A stretch of 64,000 nt of DNA from an uncultured Lachnospiraceae bacterium (GTDB lineage Bacteria > Bacillota > Clostridia > Lachnospirales > Lachnospiraceae), in assembly GCA_910579275.1 (NCBI GenBank), contig CAJTTO010000013.1:1-64000 (forward strand), written 5' to 3'. The notes beneath the pieces were generated by a model. It did no database searches and was not told the origin of the DNA. It saw nothing but the letters and a program-made list of their open reading frames with translations. Both the position numbers and the translations under genes were made by a program. Below, piece by piece: positions 16,642-26,264 of this stretch; within the stretch, counting starts at the first letter, position 1, and every line of letters starts with the position of its first letter.

Positions 16642-17868
16642 ATGCACGGAAATGTTATTGTCGGTCAGTCAGGCGGTCCTACATCGGTCATCAATTCAAG
16701 TCTGGTTGGTGTTTATAAGACGGCGCGCGACCGCGGCGCCAGAACAGTATACGGTATGCTGCACGGAGTAAAAGGTCTTCTTGACAAGCAGTATGTCGAT
16801 TTGTCCGCACACATCCGTTCCGATTTGGACATTGATCTTTTGAAACGCACCCCGTCATCGTTCCTCGGCTCCTGCCGCTACAAGCTTCCTGAAATCCGTG
16901 AGGACAGGGAGACGTATGAAAAAATATTCCGCATATTGGAGGAGCTGGATATTGAAGCATTTTTCTATATCGGCGGCAACGACTCCATGGACACAATCAA
17001 AAAACTTTCGGACTACGCCATTCTGGTCAGCAGCGATATCAAGTTTATGGGCGTGCCGAAGACCATCGACAACGACCTTGCCTGCACCGACCACACACCG
17101 GGATACGGCAGCGCTGCCAAATACATTGCATCTGTCACAAAAGAAATCATTCGGGATGGCCTTGTGTACGATTATCCTGTTATCACCATCCTCGAAATCA
17201 TGGGGCGCAATGCCGGATGGCTCACTGCCGCCACGGCGCTTTCCGCGGGGGAGGACTGTGAGGGCGTTGACATGATCTTCCTCCCTGAAGTGGCGTTTGA
17301 TATCGACGCGTTCATGGAAAAGGTCAAACAGCTCTGCCAGAACAAGCGCTCGGTCGTCATTGCCGTGTCCGAGGGCATCAAGGTTGCCGACGGACGCTAT
17401 GTCTTTGAGCTGAAAGACCATGTGGAATTTGTCGACGCATTCGGGCACAAGCAGCTTCAGGGCGCCGCAAAGTTTCTGGCGGACAAGGTGGGCGCTGAGC
17501 TTGGTGTCAAGACGCGCGCCATCGAGCTGAGCACATTGCAGCGCTGTGCCTCACACATGACTTCACGTGTCGATATCACTGAGGCATTTCAGGTGGGCGG
17601 CGCCGCAGTCAAGGCGGCTTTCGAGGGCGATACCGGAAAGGTCGTCGTGCTGGACCGCGTTTCCGAGGATCCCTATATCTGCACCACCGGCACACAGGAT
17701 GTCCACAAGATTGCAAATATCGAAAAGAAAGTTCCGCTGGAATGGATTACGCGGGACAACACTTATGTGTCAGACGATCTGATTCACTATATCAGGCCCC
17801 TGATTCAGGCTGAATTGTCCCCTGTCATGGTGGACGGTCTGCCGCGCCACTTGCGGCTGACCCTTTAA
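16642..17868 (+). CDS. 6-phosphofructokinase, probably diphosphate-dependent
   Basis: The start at 16642 follows AGGAGG by 7 bases and gives 408 residues. The protein carries the PFK fold signatures GQSGGPTSVINSS, GGNDSM, GVPKTIDND and EIMGRNAGWLTA. An Asp follows the Asn in GGNDS, where ATP enzymes have Gly (GGDGS), and PKTIDND has Lys where ATP enzymes have Gly. Both changes mark PPi-dependent enzymes, which interconvert fructose 6-phosphate and fructose 1,6-bisphosphate reversibly. The Asn in GGNDS replaces the usual Asp. The gene is divergent from fba. A cre-like site and a palindrome lie in its upstream region. Confidence 0.9.
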   Translation: MHGNVIVGQSGGPTSVINSSLVGVYKTARDRGARTVYGMLHGVKGLLDKQYVDLSAHIRSDLDIDLLKRTPSSFLGSCRYKLPEIREDRETYEKIFRILEELDIEAFFYIGGNDSMDTIKKLSDYAILVSSDIKFMGVPKTIDNDLACTDHTPGYGSAAKYIASVTKEIIRDGLVYDYPVITILEIMGRNAGWLTAATALSAGEDCEGVDMIFLPEVAFDIDAFMEKVKQLCQNKRSVVIAVSEGIKVADGRYVFELKDHVEFVDAFGHKQLQGAAKFLADKVGAELGVKTRAIELSTLQRCASHMTSRVDITEAFQVGGAAVKAAFEGDTGKVVVLDRVSEDPYICTTGTQDVHKIANIEKKVPLEWITRDNTYVSDDLIHYIRPLIQAELSPVMVDGLPRHLRLTL

Positions 17869-17902
17869 AAGCAGCGGGCAGCTCCTTTTCCGATACACTC
17901 CA

Positions 17903-17937
17903 CAAAAAAATCAGCCGGAAATTCCGGCTGATTTTTA
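17903..17937. terminator. Bidirectional terminator between pfk and the GH1-ManA gene
   Basis: AATCAGCCGG pairs with CCGGCTGATT around a short AAATT loop. An A-run precedes it and TTTTTAT follows, so it can stop transcription from both sides. It lies 34 bp after the pfk stop and 4 bp before the end of the convergent gene. Confidence 0.9.
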
Positions 17938-17941
17938 TATG

Positions 17942-20254
17942 CTATGCAATTGTGGATGCAATGAGCTGCATATTTCCCTGAAGCTGCGCCTTGCCAAAGC
18001 CATTCGGAAGAATGAAATGGTCGCCTTTCTTAATGATCTGCCCGTTTATCAGTCCGTCGCCCTCAACGACACTCATAATCAGGAACGGATAGTCCTGTGA
18101 GACTTCCATGCTTCCGTCCACATCAAGCTTCCACACCTGATAATAGTCACAGGAGATCAGCCGGTTCATCGCGTTCTTTGCGCCTCCGGCAATATTGATG
18201 ACACTCTCCTCCACAGATTTTGCAGGCACGGTTATGACATCAATGCTCTTCTCGATATGAAGCTCGCGTGGTTTTCCGTCCTGAAGACGGTTGTAGTCAT
18301 ACACGCGGTATGTGATATCAGAGTTCTGCTGCGTCTCAAGAATCTCGATACCGCCCTTTATCGCATGTACCGTTCCCGGATCAATCTGGATAAAGTCTCC
18401 TTTCTTTACCGGTACCTCGCGCAGGAAATCAGTCCATCTTCCCCCGTGAATCATATCCTCAAGCTCCGCTTTGTCCTTTGCGTTGTGGCCGATGACAAGT
18501 GTCGCCCCCTCCGGCGCGTCAAGAATATACCAGCACTCTGTCTTTCCGAGAGAGCCGTTTTCATTTGCTCCGGCGTAATCGTCATTGGGATGCACCTGAA
18601 TGCTCAGGTCGTCATTGGCGTCAATAATTTTGATTAACAGCGGGAAACGGTCACCCTTCACATTTCCGAAAAGCTGCGGTTCCTCTGCCCAGAGCCGGCT
18701 CAGGCTCTTTCCTGCAAAAGCGCCTTCCCTCACCGTGCAGTCCCCGTTCGGATGCGCACTTACTGCCCAGCACTCGCCCGTGTTGTCTCCCGGGATTTCA
18801 TATCCCCATTTGCTGCCAAGTTTGTTTCCGCCCCATATCATCTGCTTGAATACGGGGTTCATGTACAGTATTTCCCTGTTCGCGTTCTCACTGTTCATAC
18901 GCAGTATCCCTCCGTTCGTCTCCATTACTTCCTGATACCAGAATGCAGAATCCTTTGCGATGCGCTTCTGCGTCGTAAAATCAACATACACGATGCCGAA
19001 ACGCTCGTTGTAGCCCTTGTCCCACTCAAAGTTATCCAGAAATGTCCACAGGAAGTATCCCCTGATGTCCGTTCCCTCATCATAGGACTTCTGTAATTGT
19101 GACAGATACTTGTCGAGAAAATCAATCCGGTTGCTGTCGTGTACATATCCGTCCGCCGAAATCTGGTCATGGCAGGACATTCCGTTTTCCGTGATGTAAA
19201 TGGGCATCTGGTATCGCTCATATAAAAACTTGGTTCCCCAGTACAGACACTCCGGCGTAACCGGCCAGTTTGCAGCCGTCCGCGGAAATCCCGCAGGTCT
19301 GTCCACATACGCCGGCTTTCCGTCGGCACCCATTCTGATATAATATCCATTATATATGTTCTGCCCCATAAAATCAATCGGCTGGTGAATCAATTCCATG
19401 TCCGCATCCGTAATTTCCGGCAGATATTCCTTGTATTTCGCAAGCCCCTCCGCGGGGTACTTTCCGAGGAATACCGGGTCGGCGAACCATGCCACGTTCC
19501 ATGTCCAGTTTTCAATCGGCTGGTCGAAGCCAAAATAGATGCTTTTTGCCGCCTCGATATCCTCCGGCTTATCCGTATAGGGATATGCCACTCCGCATGT
19601 CAGTGCATATCCGATTTTGACAGGCTGTTTTGCATATTTGCGCAACTGCTTCACCGCGGTTCCATGGGCGCGGAGCGCATTGTGCGCGACCCGGAACACC
19701 TCCCCGGGATCCAGCTTCAATCCTGGTGCATGCACGCCGCTAAGGTGTCCCAGACCGACGAAGCACTGCGGCTCATTTAATGTGATGATATACTCCGACA
19801 AATCGCTGAAGTTTTCCGCCACCACCTTTGCATATTCGCCAAACCATCCGATAATATCCTCATTGCGCCAGCCGCCTTTTTCCTGAAGCGCCTGCGGCAG
19901 CTCCCAGTGGTACATCGTGATATATGGCACAATGCCGTTCTCTATCATGCACTGCATCATATCCCTGTAAAGTGCGACCGCTTTCTCATTGACGTTCCCT
20001 GTCCCCTCCGGCATAATGCGCGCCCAGCTCAGGGAAAAACGGTATGCCTTCACACCGAGCAGGCGCATCATTGCAATGTCCTCCTTGTATCTGTGGATAT
20101 GGTCGCACGCCACATCCGCACTCTGGTTATTCCATACTCTGCCTTCCTCGGCAAACACATCCCAGATGCACTTTCCTGCGCCGTCCTGTGCATCCCTTCC
20201 TTCTATCTGATAGGCGCTGCTTGCCACGCCCCACACAAAATCATCTCTGAACAT
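17942..20254 (-). CDS. GH1 beta-glycosidase fused to class I mannose-6-phosphate isomerase
   Basis: The 770-residue protein joins two complete enzymes. Residues 1-450 are a GH1 beta-glucosidase or beta-glycosidase with acid/base Glu161 (TLNEP) and nucleophile Glu356 (YITENG). Residues 453-770 are a class I phosphomannose isomerase with metal-site segments QVHPND, GKTECWYI and PGTVHAI. In the mannan pathway GH1 would trim terminal glucose from glucomanno-oligosaccharides, and the isomerase would turn mannose 6-phosphate into fructose 6-phosphate. Met453 is preceded by GGAGGG 9 bases upstream, so a separate isomerase may also be made from this message. There is no signal peptide. It ends the run of minus-strand mannan genes. 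Confidence 0.93.
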   Translation of the reverse strand: MFRDDFVWGVASSAYQIEGRDAQDGAGKCIWDVFAEEGRVWNNQSADVACDHIHRYKEDIAMMRLLGVKAYRFSLSWARIMPEGTGNVNEKAVALYRDMMQCMIENGIVPYITMYHWELPQALQEKGGWRNEDIIGWFGEYAKVVAENFSDLSEYIITLNEPQCFVGLGHLSGVHAPGLKLDPGEVFRVAHNALRAHGTAVKQLRKYAKQPVKIGYALTCGVAYPYTDKPEDIEAAKSIYFGFDQPIENWTWNVAWFADPVFLGKYPAEGLAKYKEYLPEITDADMELIHQPIDFMGQNIYNGYYIRMGADGKPAYVDRPAGFPRTAANWPVTPECLYWGTKFLYERYQMPIYITENGMSCHDQISADGYVHDSNRIDFLDKYLSQLQKSYDEGTDIRGYFLWTFLDNFEWDKGYNERFGIVYVDFTTQKRIAKDSAFWYQEVMETNGGILRMNSENANREILYMNPVFKQMIWGGNKLGSKWGYEIPGDNTGECWAVSAHPNGDCTVREGAFAGKSLSRLWAEEPQLFGNVKGDRFPLLIKIIDANDDLSIQVHPNDDYAGANENGSLGKTECWYILDAPEGATLVIGHNAKDKAELEDMIHGGRWTDFLREVPVKKGDFIQIDPGTVHAIKGGIEILETQQNSDITYRVYDYNRLQDGKPRELHIEKSIDVITVPAKSVEESVINIAGGAKNAMNRLISCDYYQVWKLDVDGSMEVSQDYPFLIMSVVEGDGLINGQIIKKGDHFILPNGFGKAQLQGNMQLIASTIA

Positions 20255-20307
20255 CGCTTTTTCCTTTTCCTCTTATCATTTATTCTCAAACATATAGATT
20301 GTACATG

Positions 20308-21414
20308 TCAAATAAACTTTCTAAGATAGCCTGACAGCGCCTCTGCCGCCTGCTTATGGCAGAGGTATCCGGGATGTTCCCTTGAACCGACACTCTCGTT
20401 TGTCATACTCGGCAGCTGAAGATACGACACCTTGCTGTCGCCGCTCTCCCGTGCATACTCCGACACGGCCTCACAAATGTACATCTGGAAATCAATCCCA
20501 AGCATCCCGTAGCACCATACAATGCATGCCTTAGGGTTGCATGCCCGAATTTGTCCCAGAAAATCTTTCACTGCATTCTGGAAAATCCTGACGTCATCCA
20601 TATGAAATGAACCGTCGGGATTCCTGCGCATCTTGTGACGCGCACCTGTATGTTCATCCACCCACTCCGGCTGGTCAAACGAAGCTGCGTCGTTCGTGCC
20701 CAGATTCACAACGACAAAGTCGGGTTTCCAGTCCGCAAAATCATGCTGTCGGTTCCCGCCAAGGCGTTCGTTTTCGGGTCCGGACATCAGACCGCATATC
20801 TGCCGGTAGTATTTCGGCAGCGCACCCTTTATATTATTGTCCCACGTATTATGGACACCCCAGCCGCTCTGGGAATATACGCGGTACTCTGCATCCAGAA
20901 TTTTGGCGGTCTGGTACGCATAGCTTTTGATAGCCGAAAAAAACATCGGAATCCAGTCCACCTCCTGCCTTGCGCCAATCAGCCCCTCGCCCGATGTAAT
21001 GCTGTCGCCGATAAACTCAATCTTTAACGCCTTGTCCGCAACGGGATGGAACACGCCGTCATGACGGAATGCATGAATATGAATATAGGAGCTGCCGTCG
21101 TCGCTCATCGCCTGCAAATCTTTATAAAAATGGACATTCTTGACGCTTTCCGGACTCATTCCCCGAAAAAGCGGCACCCAGCGCCTGCCCTTTTGCAGCA
21201 TCTGCCTGCCTACCCAGTCCCCATTTACTGTGTAGCTGAACCATGGCTCATAGACATCATAGGTAACCTCCAGCTCCACCCAGAACTCGGAACCTGTCAC
21301 ATTGCACTCAAATCCACTTGCCGTCCAGAAAAGCGTCAGCGGTTCGAGGCATTTTGTCGTCCGTCCATGTACTTTCACCTGCGGAATTTCTTTTATCTGT
21401 GTCTCTCGCAGCAT
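20308..21414 (-). CDS. CE2-type carbohydrate acetyl esterase
   Basis: This 368-residue protein has the two-domain layout of carbohydrate esterase family 2: an N-terminal beta-sandwich (residues 1-125) and a C-terminal SGNH hydrolase. The nucleophile Ser is in IEFIGDSITSGEG (about residues 130-142), the oxyanion Asn in NLGTNDAA, and the His in SREHPG near the end. CE2 enzymes remove acetyl groups from sugar hydroxyls; in the Roseburia mannan system the CE2 partner deacetylates mannosyl residues together with CE17. There is no signal peptide, so it acts on imported oligosaccharides. AAAGGGGGAG precedes the ATG. Confidence 0.88.
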   Translation of the reverse strand: MLRETQIKEIPQVKVHGRTTKCLEPLTLFWTASGFECNVTGSEFWVELEVTYDVYEPWFSYTVNGDWVGRQMLQKGRRWVPLFRGMSPESVKNVHFYKDLQAMSDDGSSYIHIHAFRHDGVFHPVADKALKIEFIGDSITSGEGLIGARQEVDWIPMFFSAIKSYAYQTAKILDAEYRVYSQSGWGVHNTWDNNIKGALPKYYRQICGLMSGPENERLGGNRQHDFADWKPDFVVVNLGTNDAASFDQPEWVDEHTGARHKMRRNPDGSFHMDDVRIFQNAVKDFLGQIRACNPKACIVWCYGMLGIDFQMYICEAVSEYARESGDSKVSYLQLPSMTNESVGSREHPGYLCHKQAAEALSGYLRKFI

Positions 21415-21498
21415 TGTTCTCCCCCTTTCATGAAAAGAACGCCGAATTTCGGCGTTCTATATATTTTTATCACAGGATGGAAAGTCCCGCCTGTCTGA

Positions 21499-22533
21499 TT
21501 ACCGTATTCCAATTTCCGTATCGGATGCGGATACCTTGCTGTTGCTCTTGATGTAGTCAACAATCTCGTCAAGCTCGGTGAACGCAAGTCCGACATAGCT
21601 GTCCGCCGCACCATAATAAATCGCAATTTTTCCGGACTCCGAATCATGGATGGTCGCGCATGGGAAACATACGTTGGGAACAAATCCCCTCTCCTCATAC
21701 CACTCTTCCGGCGTGAGCAGGAAGTTCTCGCAGCGGTACTTGACGATAGAAGGATTGTCGATATCAAGGATTGCCCCGCCAATTGAGTACACATATCCGT
21801 TGCAGGTTCCTGATACACCGTGGTAGAACAACAGCCAGCCCTCGCTTGTCTCGATCGGTGCTGCGCCGCCGCCAATCTTGAGGGACTCCCACCACTCATT
21901 GCCTTTGCCCATCACGTGTCTGTGCTTGCCCCAGTACACCAAATCCGGACTCTCGCTCACGAAAATATCACCGAACGGTGTATGGCCGGAATCGGAAGGA
22001 CGGCTCAGCATCATGAAGTTGCCGTTAATCTTTCTCGGGAACAATACGGCGTTTCTGTTAAATGGAAGGAACGGGTTCTCAATACGTGTAAATGTCTTGA
22101 AGTCCGTTGTCTTTGCCATGCCGATTGACGCGCCGAAGAAATCCTGACACCAGATTATATAATATGTATCCTCAACCTTTACAAGGCGGGGGTCATATGC
22201 ATATACCGGCATGAACGGCTTTCCTTCCTCATCCACGAAATCAATCTTATTGGCGTTAAAATCCCAGTGAATGGCATCCTTGCTATGCCCAAGGTAGATG
22301 TAAGGAATACCGTTTGTCTGCTCTCCGCGGAATACGCCGATAAATTCGCCTTCATACGGAATAACCGCGCTGTTGAAGATTCGCGCAACGCCCTTTACCG
22401 GATTCCTTCCGATAATCGGATTTTCATTGTATCTCCAGATCGGCGCATCAGGACATCCTGTCGTCTTTCCGTCTTTTCTATCCTGCCATGGCACATTTGG
22501 CACCGCCGGGCTAATCATTTTTACTTTGCTCAT
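21499..22533 (-). CDS. GH130 family beta-1,4-manno-oligosaccharide phosphorylase
   Basis: The 344-residue protein belongs to GH130, five-bladed beta-propeller phosphorylases acting on beta-mannosides. Typical segments are NENPIIGRNP, RIFNSAVIPYEGEFIGVFRGE, IYLGHSKD, YDPRLVKVEDTYYI and GGGAAPIETSEGWLLFYHG. The length and N-terminus fit subgroup 2, whose members release mannose 1-phosphate from the non-reducing end of manno-oligosaccharides. The Asp of the YDPRL segment is the likely proton donor. GGAGG lies 8 bases upstream of the ATG. It stands between CE17 and CE2 genes, with a 27-bp gap from CE17. Subgroup assignment is inference from pattern, not a tree. Confidence 0.88.
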   Translation of the reverse strand: MSKVKMISPAVPNVPWQDRKDGKTTGCPDAPIWRYNENPIIGRNPVKGVARIFNSAVIPYEGEFIGVFRGEQTNGIPYIYLGHSKDAIHWDFNANKIDFVDEEGKPFMPVYAYDPRLVKVEDTYYIIWCQDFFGASIGMAKTTDFKTFTRIENPFLPFNRNAVLFPRKINGNFMMLSRPSDSGHTPFGDIFVSESPDLVYWGKHRHVMGKGNEWWESLKIGGGAAPIETSEGWLLFYHGVSGTCNGYVYSIGGAILDIDNPSIVKYRCENFLLTPEEWYEERGFVPNVCFPCATIHDSESGKIAIYYGAADSYVGLAFTELDEIVDYIKSNSKVSASDTEIGIR

Positions 22534-22560
22534 TATAAAATCCTCCTTGTTTTCTGTTTA

Positions 22561-23715
22561 TTATATTTTTCCGGAGCCGATTACCGACACAAGATAAAAT
22601 GGTACTTTGTCGTCCTCATGTGTCTCAATCAGCTCAATGTCAACATGATGCTTACCACCGGGAAGGTGCTCTGCAATCGTATCAAGGTGCAGGCTGTCCC
22701 CCCAGTTCTCCTCGAAATTGCCGTCGAGGATTTTCGCATTGTCCATATCGCCGTCCACTACTGCCCGCGCAATACATGTGGGCTGTACAACCGACTTGCG
22801 GTACTGTACGCCTATGCAGCTGCCCTCGATGTCGAAACCGATATGCGCGCCTTTTTTGTCTGCCGTCCAACCGCGCCGGAAAATTTCCCGAATATCATTC
22901 TGCGGCTGGCCATCTATCGCAAAGCCGTCATTTTCTGTCAGGACAGCCTCACTGTTGTAATTTTGGATTCTTACAGCGTCCTCATAAGCATTTTCTGTCA
23001 CCGGCGCCATTTTCTGCACTTCGAGATGATTGTCAGCTGCCTCATTTCCTGCTTCCAGTTCCCCGTAAACCATCTCCAGAAAGCTTATAATAACCTCTGA
23101 CATAAGCCCATGTCCCTCATCGTTCGGGTGAAGGTCATCTTCCGTGATATCACGGCTTGTATAGGCGCCATCCAATATCTTCTCATACAATGTCGGTCTC
23201 ATGCTGACGCACGGCAGCTCATACGCCTTTCCAATCTTAATATGCTGCGCCTGTGCATTGACACCGTCATCATAGCGTACACTGTTGACAATCAATATAG
23301 CAGGATTCGTCTTATAACTGTATATTTTTCGAATCAGCCCTTCATAGGTCTCTAGAAAGTGTTCATTGTCATCATCATTCACGCTAAACTCAACGACTGT
23401 AAAATCGATGTCCTTTGACAGCAGATCGCTGTCAGCCCGCGCCACGCCGAACTGCGAAGTTGTTCCCCCGATCCCGGCGTTGACATAGGTAATTTTGGAA
23501 TCAGGAAACGTTTCGCACCACCACTTGTATACAAGATATGCGTAGCAAGTTTCCGGAGTGGAGGATAAACAGCCCTGTGTTATGGAACCTCCCAAAAATC
23601 CCACGGTAATTGCCTCACCGCGCATCGCTTTCTTCATCACTCTCTCAATTCGATAAAGGTTTCCCTTATTCATAACGCCCTTCCGGCAGTCGATTCCATA
23701 CTTTTCCACACGCAT
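22561..23715 (-). CDS. CE17-type acetylmannan esterase (SGNH hydrolase with CBM35-like domain)
   Basis: This 384-residue protein begins with a GDSL/SGNH hydrolase: block I GFLGGSITQG (nucleophile Ser), the block III Asn in EFSVNDDD, and catalytic Asp-His in DDLHPND. From about residue 225 there is a beta-rich domain resembling the CBM35-type module of the CE17 family. In Roseburia intestinalis the CE17 enzyme removes 3-O and 6-O acetyl groups and works alongside CE2. No signal peptide is present, so it is cytoplasmic. It is between the two GH130 genes, the expected mannan-locus setting. Function is by family and context. Confidence 0.85.
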   Translation of the reverse strand: MRVEKYGIDCRKGVMNKGNLYRIERVMKKAMRGEAITVGFLGGSITQGCLSSTPETCYAYLVYKWWCETFPDSKITYVNAGIGGTTSQFGVARADSDLLSKDIDFTVVEFSVNDDDNEHFLETYEGLIRKIYSYKTNPAILIVNSVRYDDGVNAQAQHIKIGKAYELPCVSMRPTLYEKILDGAYTSRDITEDDLHPNDEGHGLMSEVIISFLEMVYGELEAGNEAADNHLEVQKMAPVTENAYEDAVRIQNYNSEAVLTENDGFAIDGQPQNDIREIFRRGWTADKKGAHIGFDIEGSCIGVQYRKSVVQPTCIARAVVDGDMDNAKILDGNFEENWGDSLHLDTIAEHLPGGKHHVDIELIETHEDDKVPFYLVSVIGSGKI

Positions 23716-23809
23716 CTGTTCATCCCCGCTTCCTGTAAATCCTCAGGCAGCCGCCAATTTATGCGTTCATACGGCTGCCAAATTTGCCAGCAGAAAATAT
23801 CCGTTCTTT

Positions 23810-24991
23810 CTACTTAGCCATGTATTCCAAATTTTTTTTGATAAAATCGCACCTTTGCTCCACACACTTGACAGAGCGCATCGCATCCTCCGGTGTGTTG
23901 AACACATAGTCAACAAGCTTGTCTATCGTTGTCGTGGCAACATGGAGCCTTGTATCGCTGGATGCATAATAAATATATACGTCTCCGTTATCCCTTGCAA
24001 TCGCACCGTTCGTAAAGACAACGTTCGACACATCGCCGACTCTCTCAGCGCCAAGCGGTGCAATCAGGAACCCGCCCGGTTCCGCAATCACCTTTGTCGG
24101 ATCGTCGAGCGCCGTTGCAAACGCATAGACGACATAGCGCAGCCCTGCCGCCGTGTTTCTCACGCCGTGCGCAATGTGAATCCAGCCCTTGTCTGTCTTG
24201 ATGGGCGTCGCGCCCGCGCCGTTCTTTGCCTCCGTAATCGTGTGATACTTTCTCTTGCTTGTGATAATTTCCTCGTCAATGACGGCATGCGTGATGTCAT
24301 CGCAAAGTCCGAAGCCAACCCCGCCGCCGCTTCCTGTATCAATAAAGTCATCCATCGGTCTCGTGTAGAACGCGTACTTGCCGTCTACAAACTCCGGATG
24401 CAGCACGACATTTCTCTGCTGTGGGGAGCGCAGCGTCTTTAAGTTTTCAAGCCGCTCCCATGTCTTTAAGTCCTTCGTCCTGACAATCCCTGCCGCCGCC
24501 ACTGCCGCGGATAAGTCATTGACCTTCGTGTCCTTGCTCTCAGAGCAGAATACGCCATAAATATAACCATCCTCATGCTTCGTAAGACGCATATCGTACA
24601 CATTCGTCTCCTCAGGACACACATCATCCAGAAGAACCGGATAGTCCCAGAAACGGAAACCATCGATTCCGTTGTCGCTCTCCGCTACCGCAAAGAACGA
24701 TTTCCTGTCATTTCCCTCAACCCTTGCCACCAGATAGAACTTGCCGTTTAATTCAATCGCACCGGAATTAAATGCACAGTTCACGCCAAGCCGCTCCATG
24801 AAATACGGGTTGGTCTCCGGATTCATGTCGAACTTCCAGAACGGAGGAATATGGTCGCGTGTCAGTACAGGGTACTCATAGCGGTCATAGATGCCATTGT
24901 AAAAGTCGCTCTTTACATTTTTACGGTTTACAATCTCCTCGTACCGTCTTAGAACCATTGCTTTATTTTCATCAAATACTTTACTCGTCAT
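23810..24991 (-). CDS. GH130 family 4-O-beta-D-mannosyl-D-glucose phosphorylase
   Basis: GGGAG lies 7 bases before the ATG at 24991, giving 393 residues; a longer frame starts at 25024 but lacks such a site. The length and the segments YPVLTRDHIPPFWKFD, NSGAIELNGKFYLVARVEG, NVYDMRLTKHEDGYIYG and NGAGATPIKTDKGWIHIAHG match GH130 subgroup 1. These enzymes phosphorolyse mannosyl-glucose to mannose 1-phosphate and glucose. The Asp in NVYDMRL is the predicted proton donor. It lies directly downstream of the epimerase gene that would supply mannosyl-glucose from mannobiose, so the pair forms the core of the intracellular route. Confidence 0.9.
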   Translation of the reverse strand: MTSKVFDENKAMVLRRYEEIVNRKNVKSDFYNGIYDRYEYPVLTRDHIPPFWKFDMNPETNPYFMERLGVNCAFNSGAIELNGKFYLVARVEGNDRKSFFAVAESDNGIDGFRFWDYPVLLDDVCPEETNVYDMRLTKHEDGYIYGVFCSESKDTKVNDLSAAVAAAGIVRTKDLKTWERLENLKTLRSPQQRNVVLHPEFVDGKYAFYTRPMDDFIDTGSGGGVGFGLCDDITHAVIDEEIITSKRKYHTITEAKNGAGATPIKTDKGWIHIAHGVRNTAAGLRYVVYAFATALDDPTKVIAEPGGFLIAPLGAERVGDVSNVVFTNGAIARDNGDVYIYYASSDTRLHVATTTIDKLVDYVFNTPEDAMRSVKCVEQRCDFIKKNLEYMAK

Positions 24992-25064
24992 GTCAATCTC
25001 CCATGCTGCCAACACCCTGCGCATACGGGCGTCAGCACAAATTTGCCGGACAAAGCTCAGTGTG

Positions 25065-26264
25065 CTAACACTGCTCTTTACCCTGTCTCCTTATAACTTC
25101 AAAACACATTCTGCCATTGTGATAGGGGCATTTCCACGGTTCCACGATTGGCTTTGTCTCGTCCGGTGTCCCGTCCGCTTTCACGCGCCAGTACCATTCC
25201 CTGCCATCCGTATAGCCGTCCCTTCTGTCAATCAGGGAATCCTTGATAAACTGCCATACATTCTGCGCAGCAGTGAGGTATTCCTCCCTGCCGGTCTTTT
25301 CATATCCGTTAAGGAATCCCACAACGGTCTCCGCCTGCACCCACCAGATGCGCCAGTCGTTCACGACACCCTTCTCACACTCGTTTGCAAGTGAAGAGCC
25401 GTTGAACGCCACCTTGTAAATCTGGTCGGTCAGGTCTTTTGTTATGGGTGACATTTTCTTTTCATACTCCGCATCGCCGAGAACCTCGACACTTCTGTCC
25501 GCCAGCCATGCCGTCTCAATGTCATGCCCATAAGAATGCAAATCAATAATGGAGTTCCACTTGTCGTCAAAGAACACTTCCTGACGGTGCAGCGCCGGAT
25601 TGTAAACCTTTTCGGCCATAATGTCCATCATCCACTTAATCTTTTCCGCCACTTTCTCGTTGTGGTCAACCCTGTAAAGCTCCGTGTATGCCTCAAACAC
25701 ATGGAGCAGTGTGTTCATTGTCTTTGATGCGATCACGCCGTTCTCCGAAAGCTTATCGTTTTCAATCTCGTGGAAGGACTCGTCAAAGGCTTCCTTATAT
25801 CCGAACGCGTCGCGCATCTTTCCCTCTATCTGATCATAGAGCTGATACGCCATATCCAGCGCCTCCCTGTCCCTGCTTGCTTCATAGTAAGAGGACAGCG
25901 CGTAGATTGAGAACGCCTGATTGTATGTATGCTTCAGCGTCTCCGCAGGCGTGCCGTCATAGTTGACTGACCAGTATACACCGCCGTTCTTTTTGTCCCA
26001 GCATGCATCCTTCAAAAACGCAAATCCATGTGCCGCCTCCTCCAGAAGGCTGATATCTTTTAACAGGGTATATGCATTTGCAAAAAACCATGTGATACGG
26101 CTGTTCAGTATGCACCCCTTGACCGCTTTCCTGTCCGCCTCTAAGTCATATCCGAGATAGCCTATATAGCCGCCATACTCATCATCCCTCAGACTTTTCC
26201 AAAATGGTATGATATCTTTTGTGAGGTGTCTGAATACCTCCGAATGCATTTCCATGTTAGCCAT
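25065..26264 (-). CDS. Cellobiose/mannobiose 2-epimerase (AGE family)
   Basis: The 399-residue protein has the (alpha/alpha)6-barrel pattern of the N-acylglucosamine/cellobiose 2-epimerase family: RITWFFANAYTLLKD, GGVYWSVNYDGTP, KHTYNQAFSIYALSSYY, HSYGHDIETAWL, WWVQAETVVGFLNGYEKTG and EWYWRVKADGTP. Conserved His residues in these segments act as the acid/base pair. The enzyme converts the reducing-end mannose of mannobiose to glucose, producing the substrate of the adjacent GH130 phosphorylase. AGGAGG precedes the ATG by 6 bases. A family 2 structured element lies between this gene and the upstream permease gene. Confidence 0.92.
   Translation of the reverse strand: MANMEMHSEVFRHLTKDIIPFWKSLRDDEYGGYIGYLGYDLEADRKAVKGCILNSRITWFFANAYTLLKDISLLEEAAHGFAFLKDACWDKKNGGVYWSVNYDGTPAETLKHTYNQAFSIYALSSYYEASRDREALDMAYQLYDQIEGKMRDAFGYKEAFDESFHEIENDKLSENGVIASKTMNTLLHVFEAYTELYRVDHNEKVAEKIKWMMDIMAEKVYNPALHRQEVFFDDKWNSIIDLHSYGHDIETAWLADRSVEVLGDAEYEKKMSPITKDLTDQIYKVAFNGSSLANECEKGVVNDWRIWWVQAETVVGFLNGYEKTGREEYLTAAQNVWQFIKDSLIDRRDGYTDGREWYWRVKADGTPDETKPIVEPWKCPYHNGRMCFEVIRRQGKEQC

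Noticed and set aside
22267..23100. Open frame of 277 codons on the plus strand
   Set aside because: It crosses the antisense of the GH130 and CE17 genes and has no start signals.
24991..25024. Longer start for the mannosylglucose phosphorylase at 25024
   Set aside because: The later ATG has GGGAG at the right distance and gives the usual N-terminus for this subgroup.
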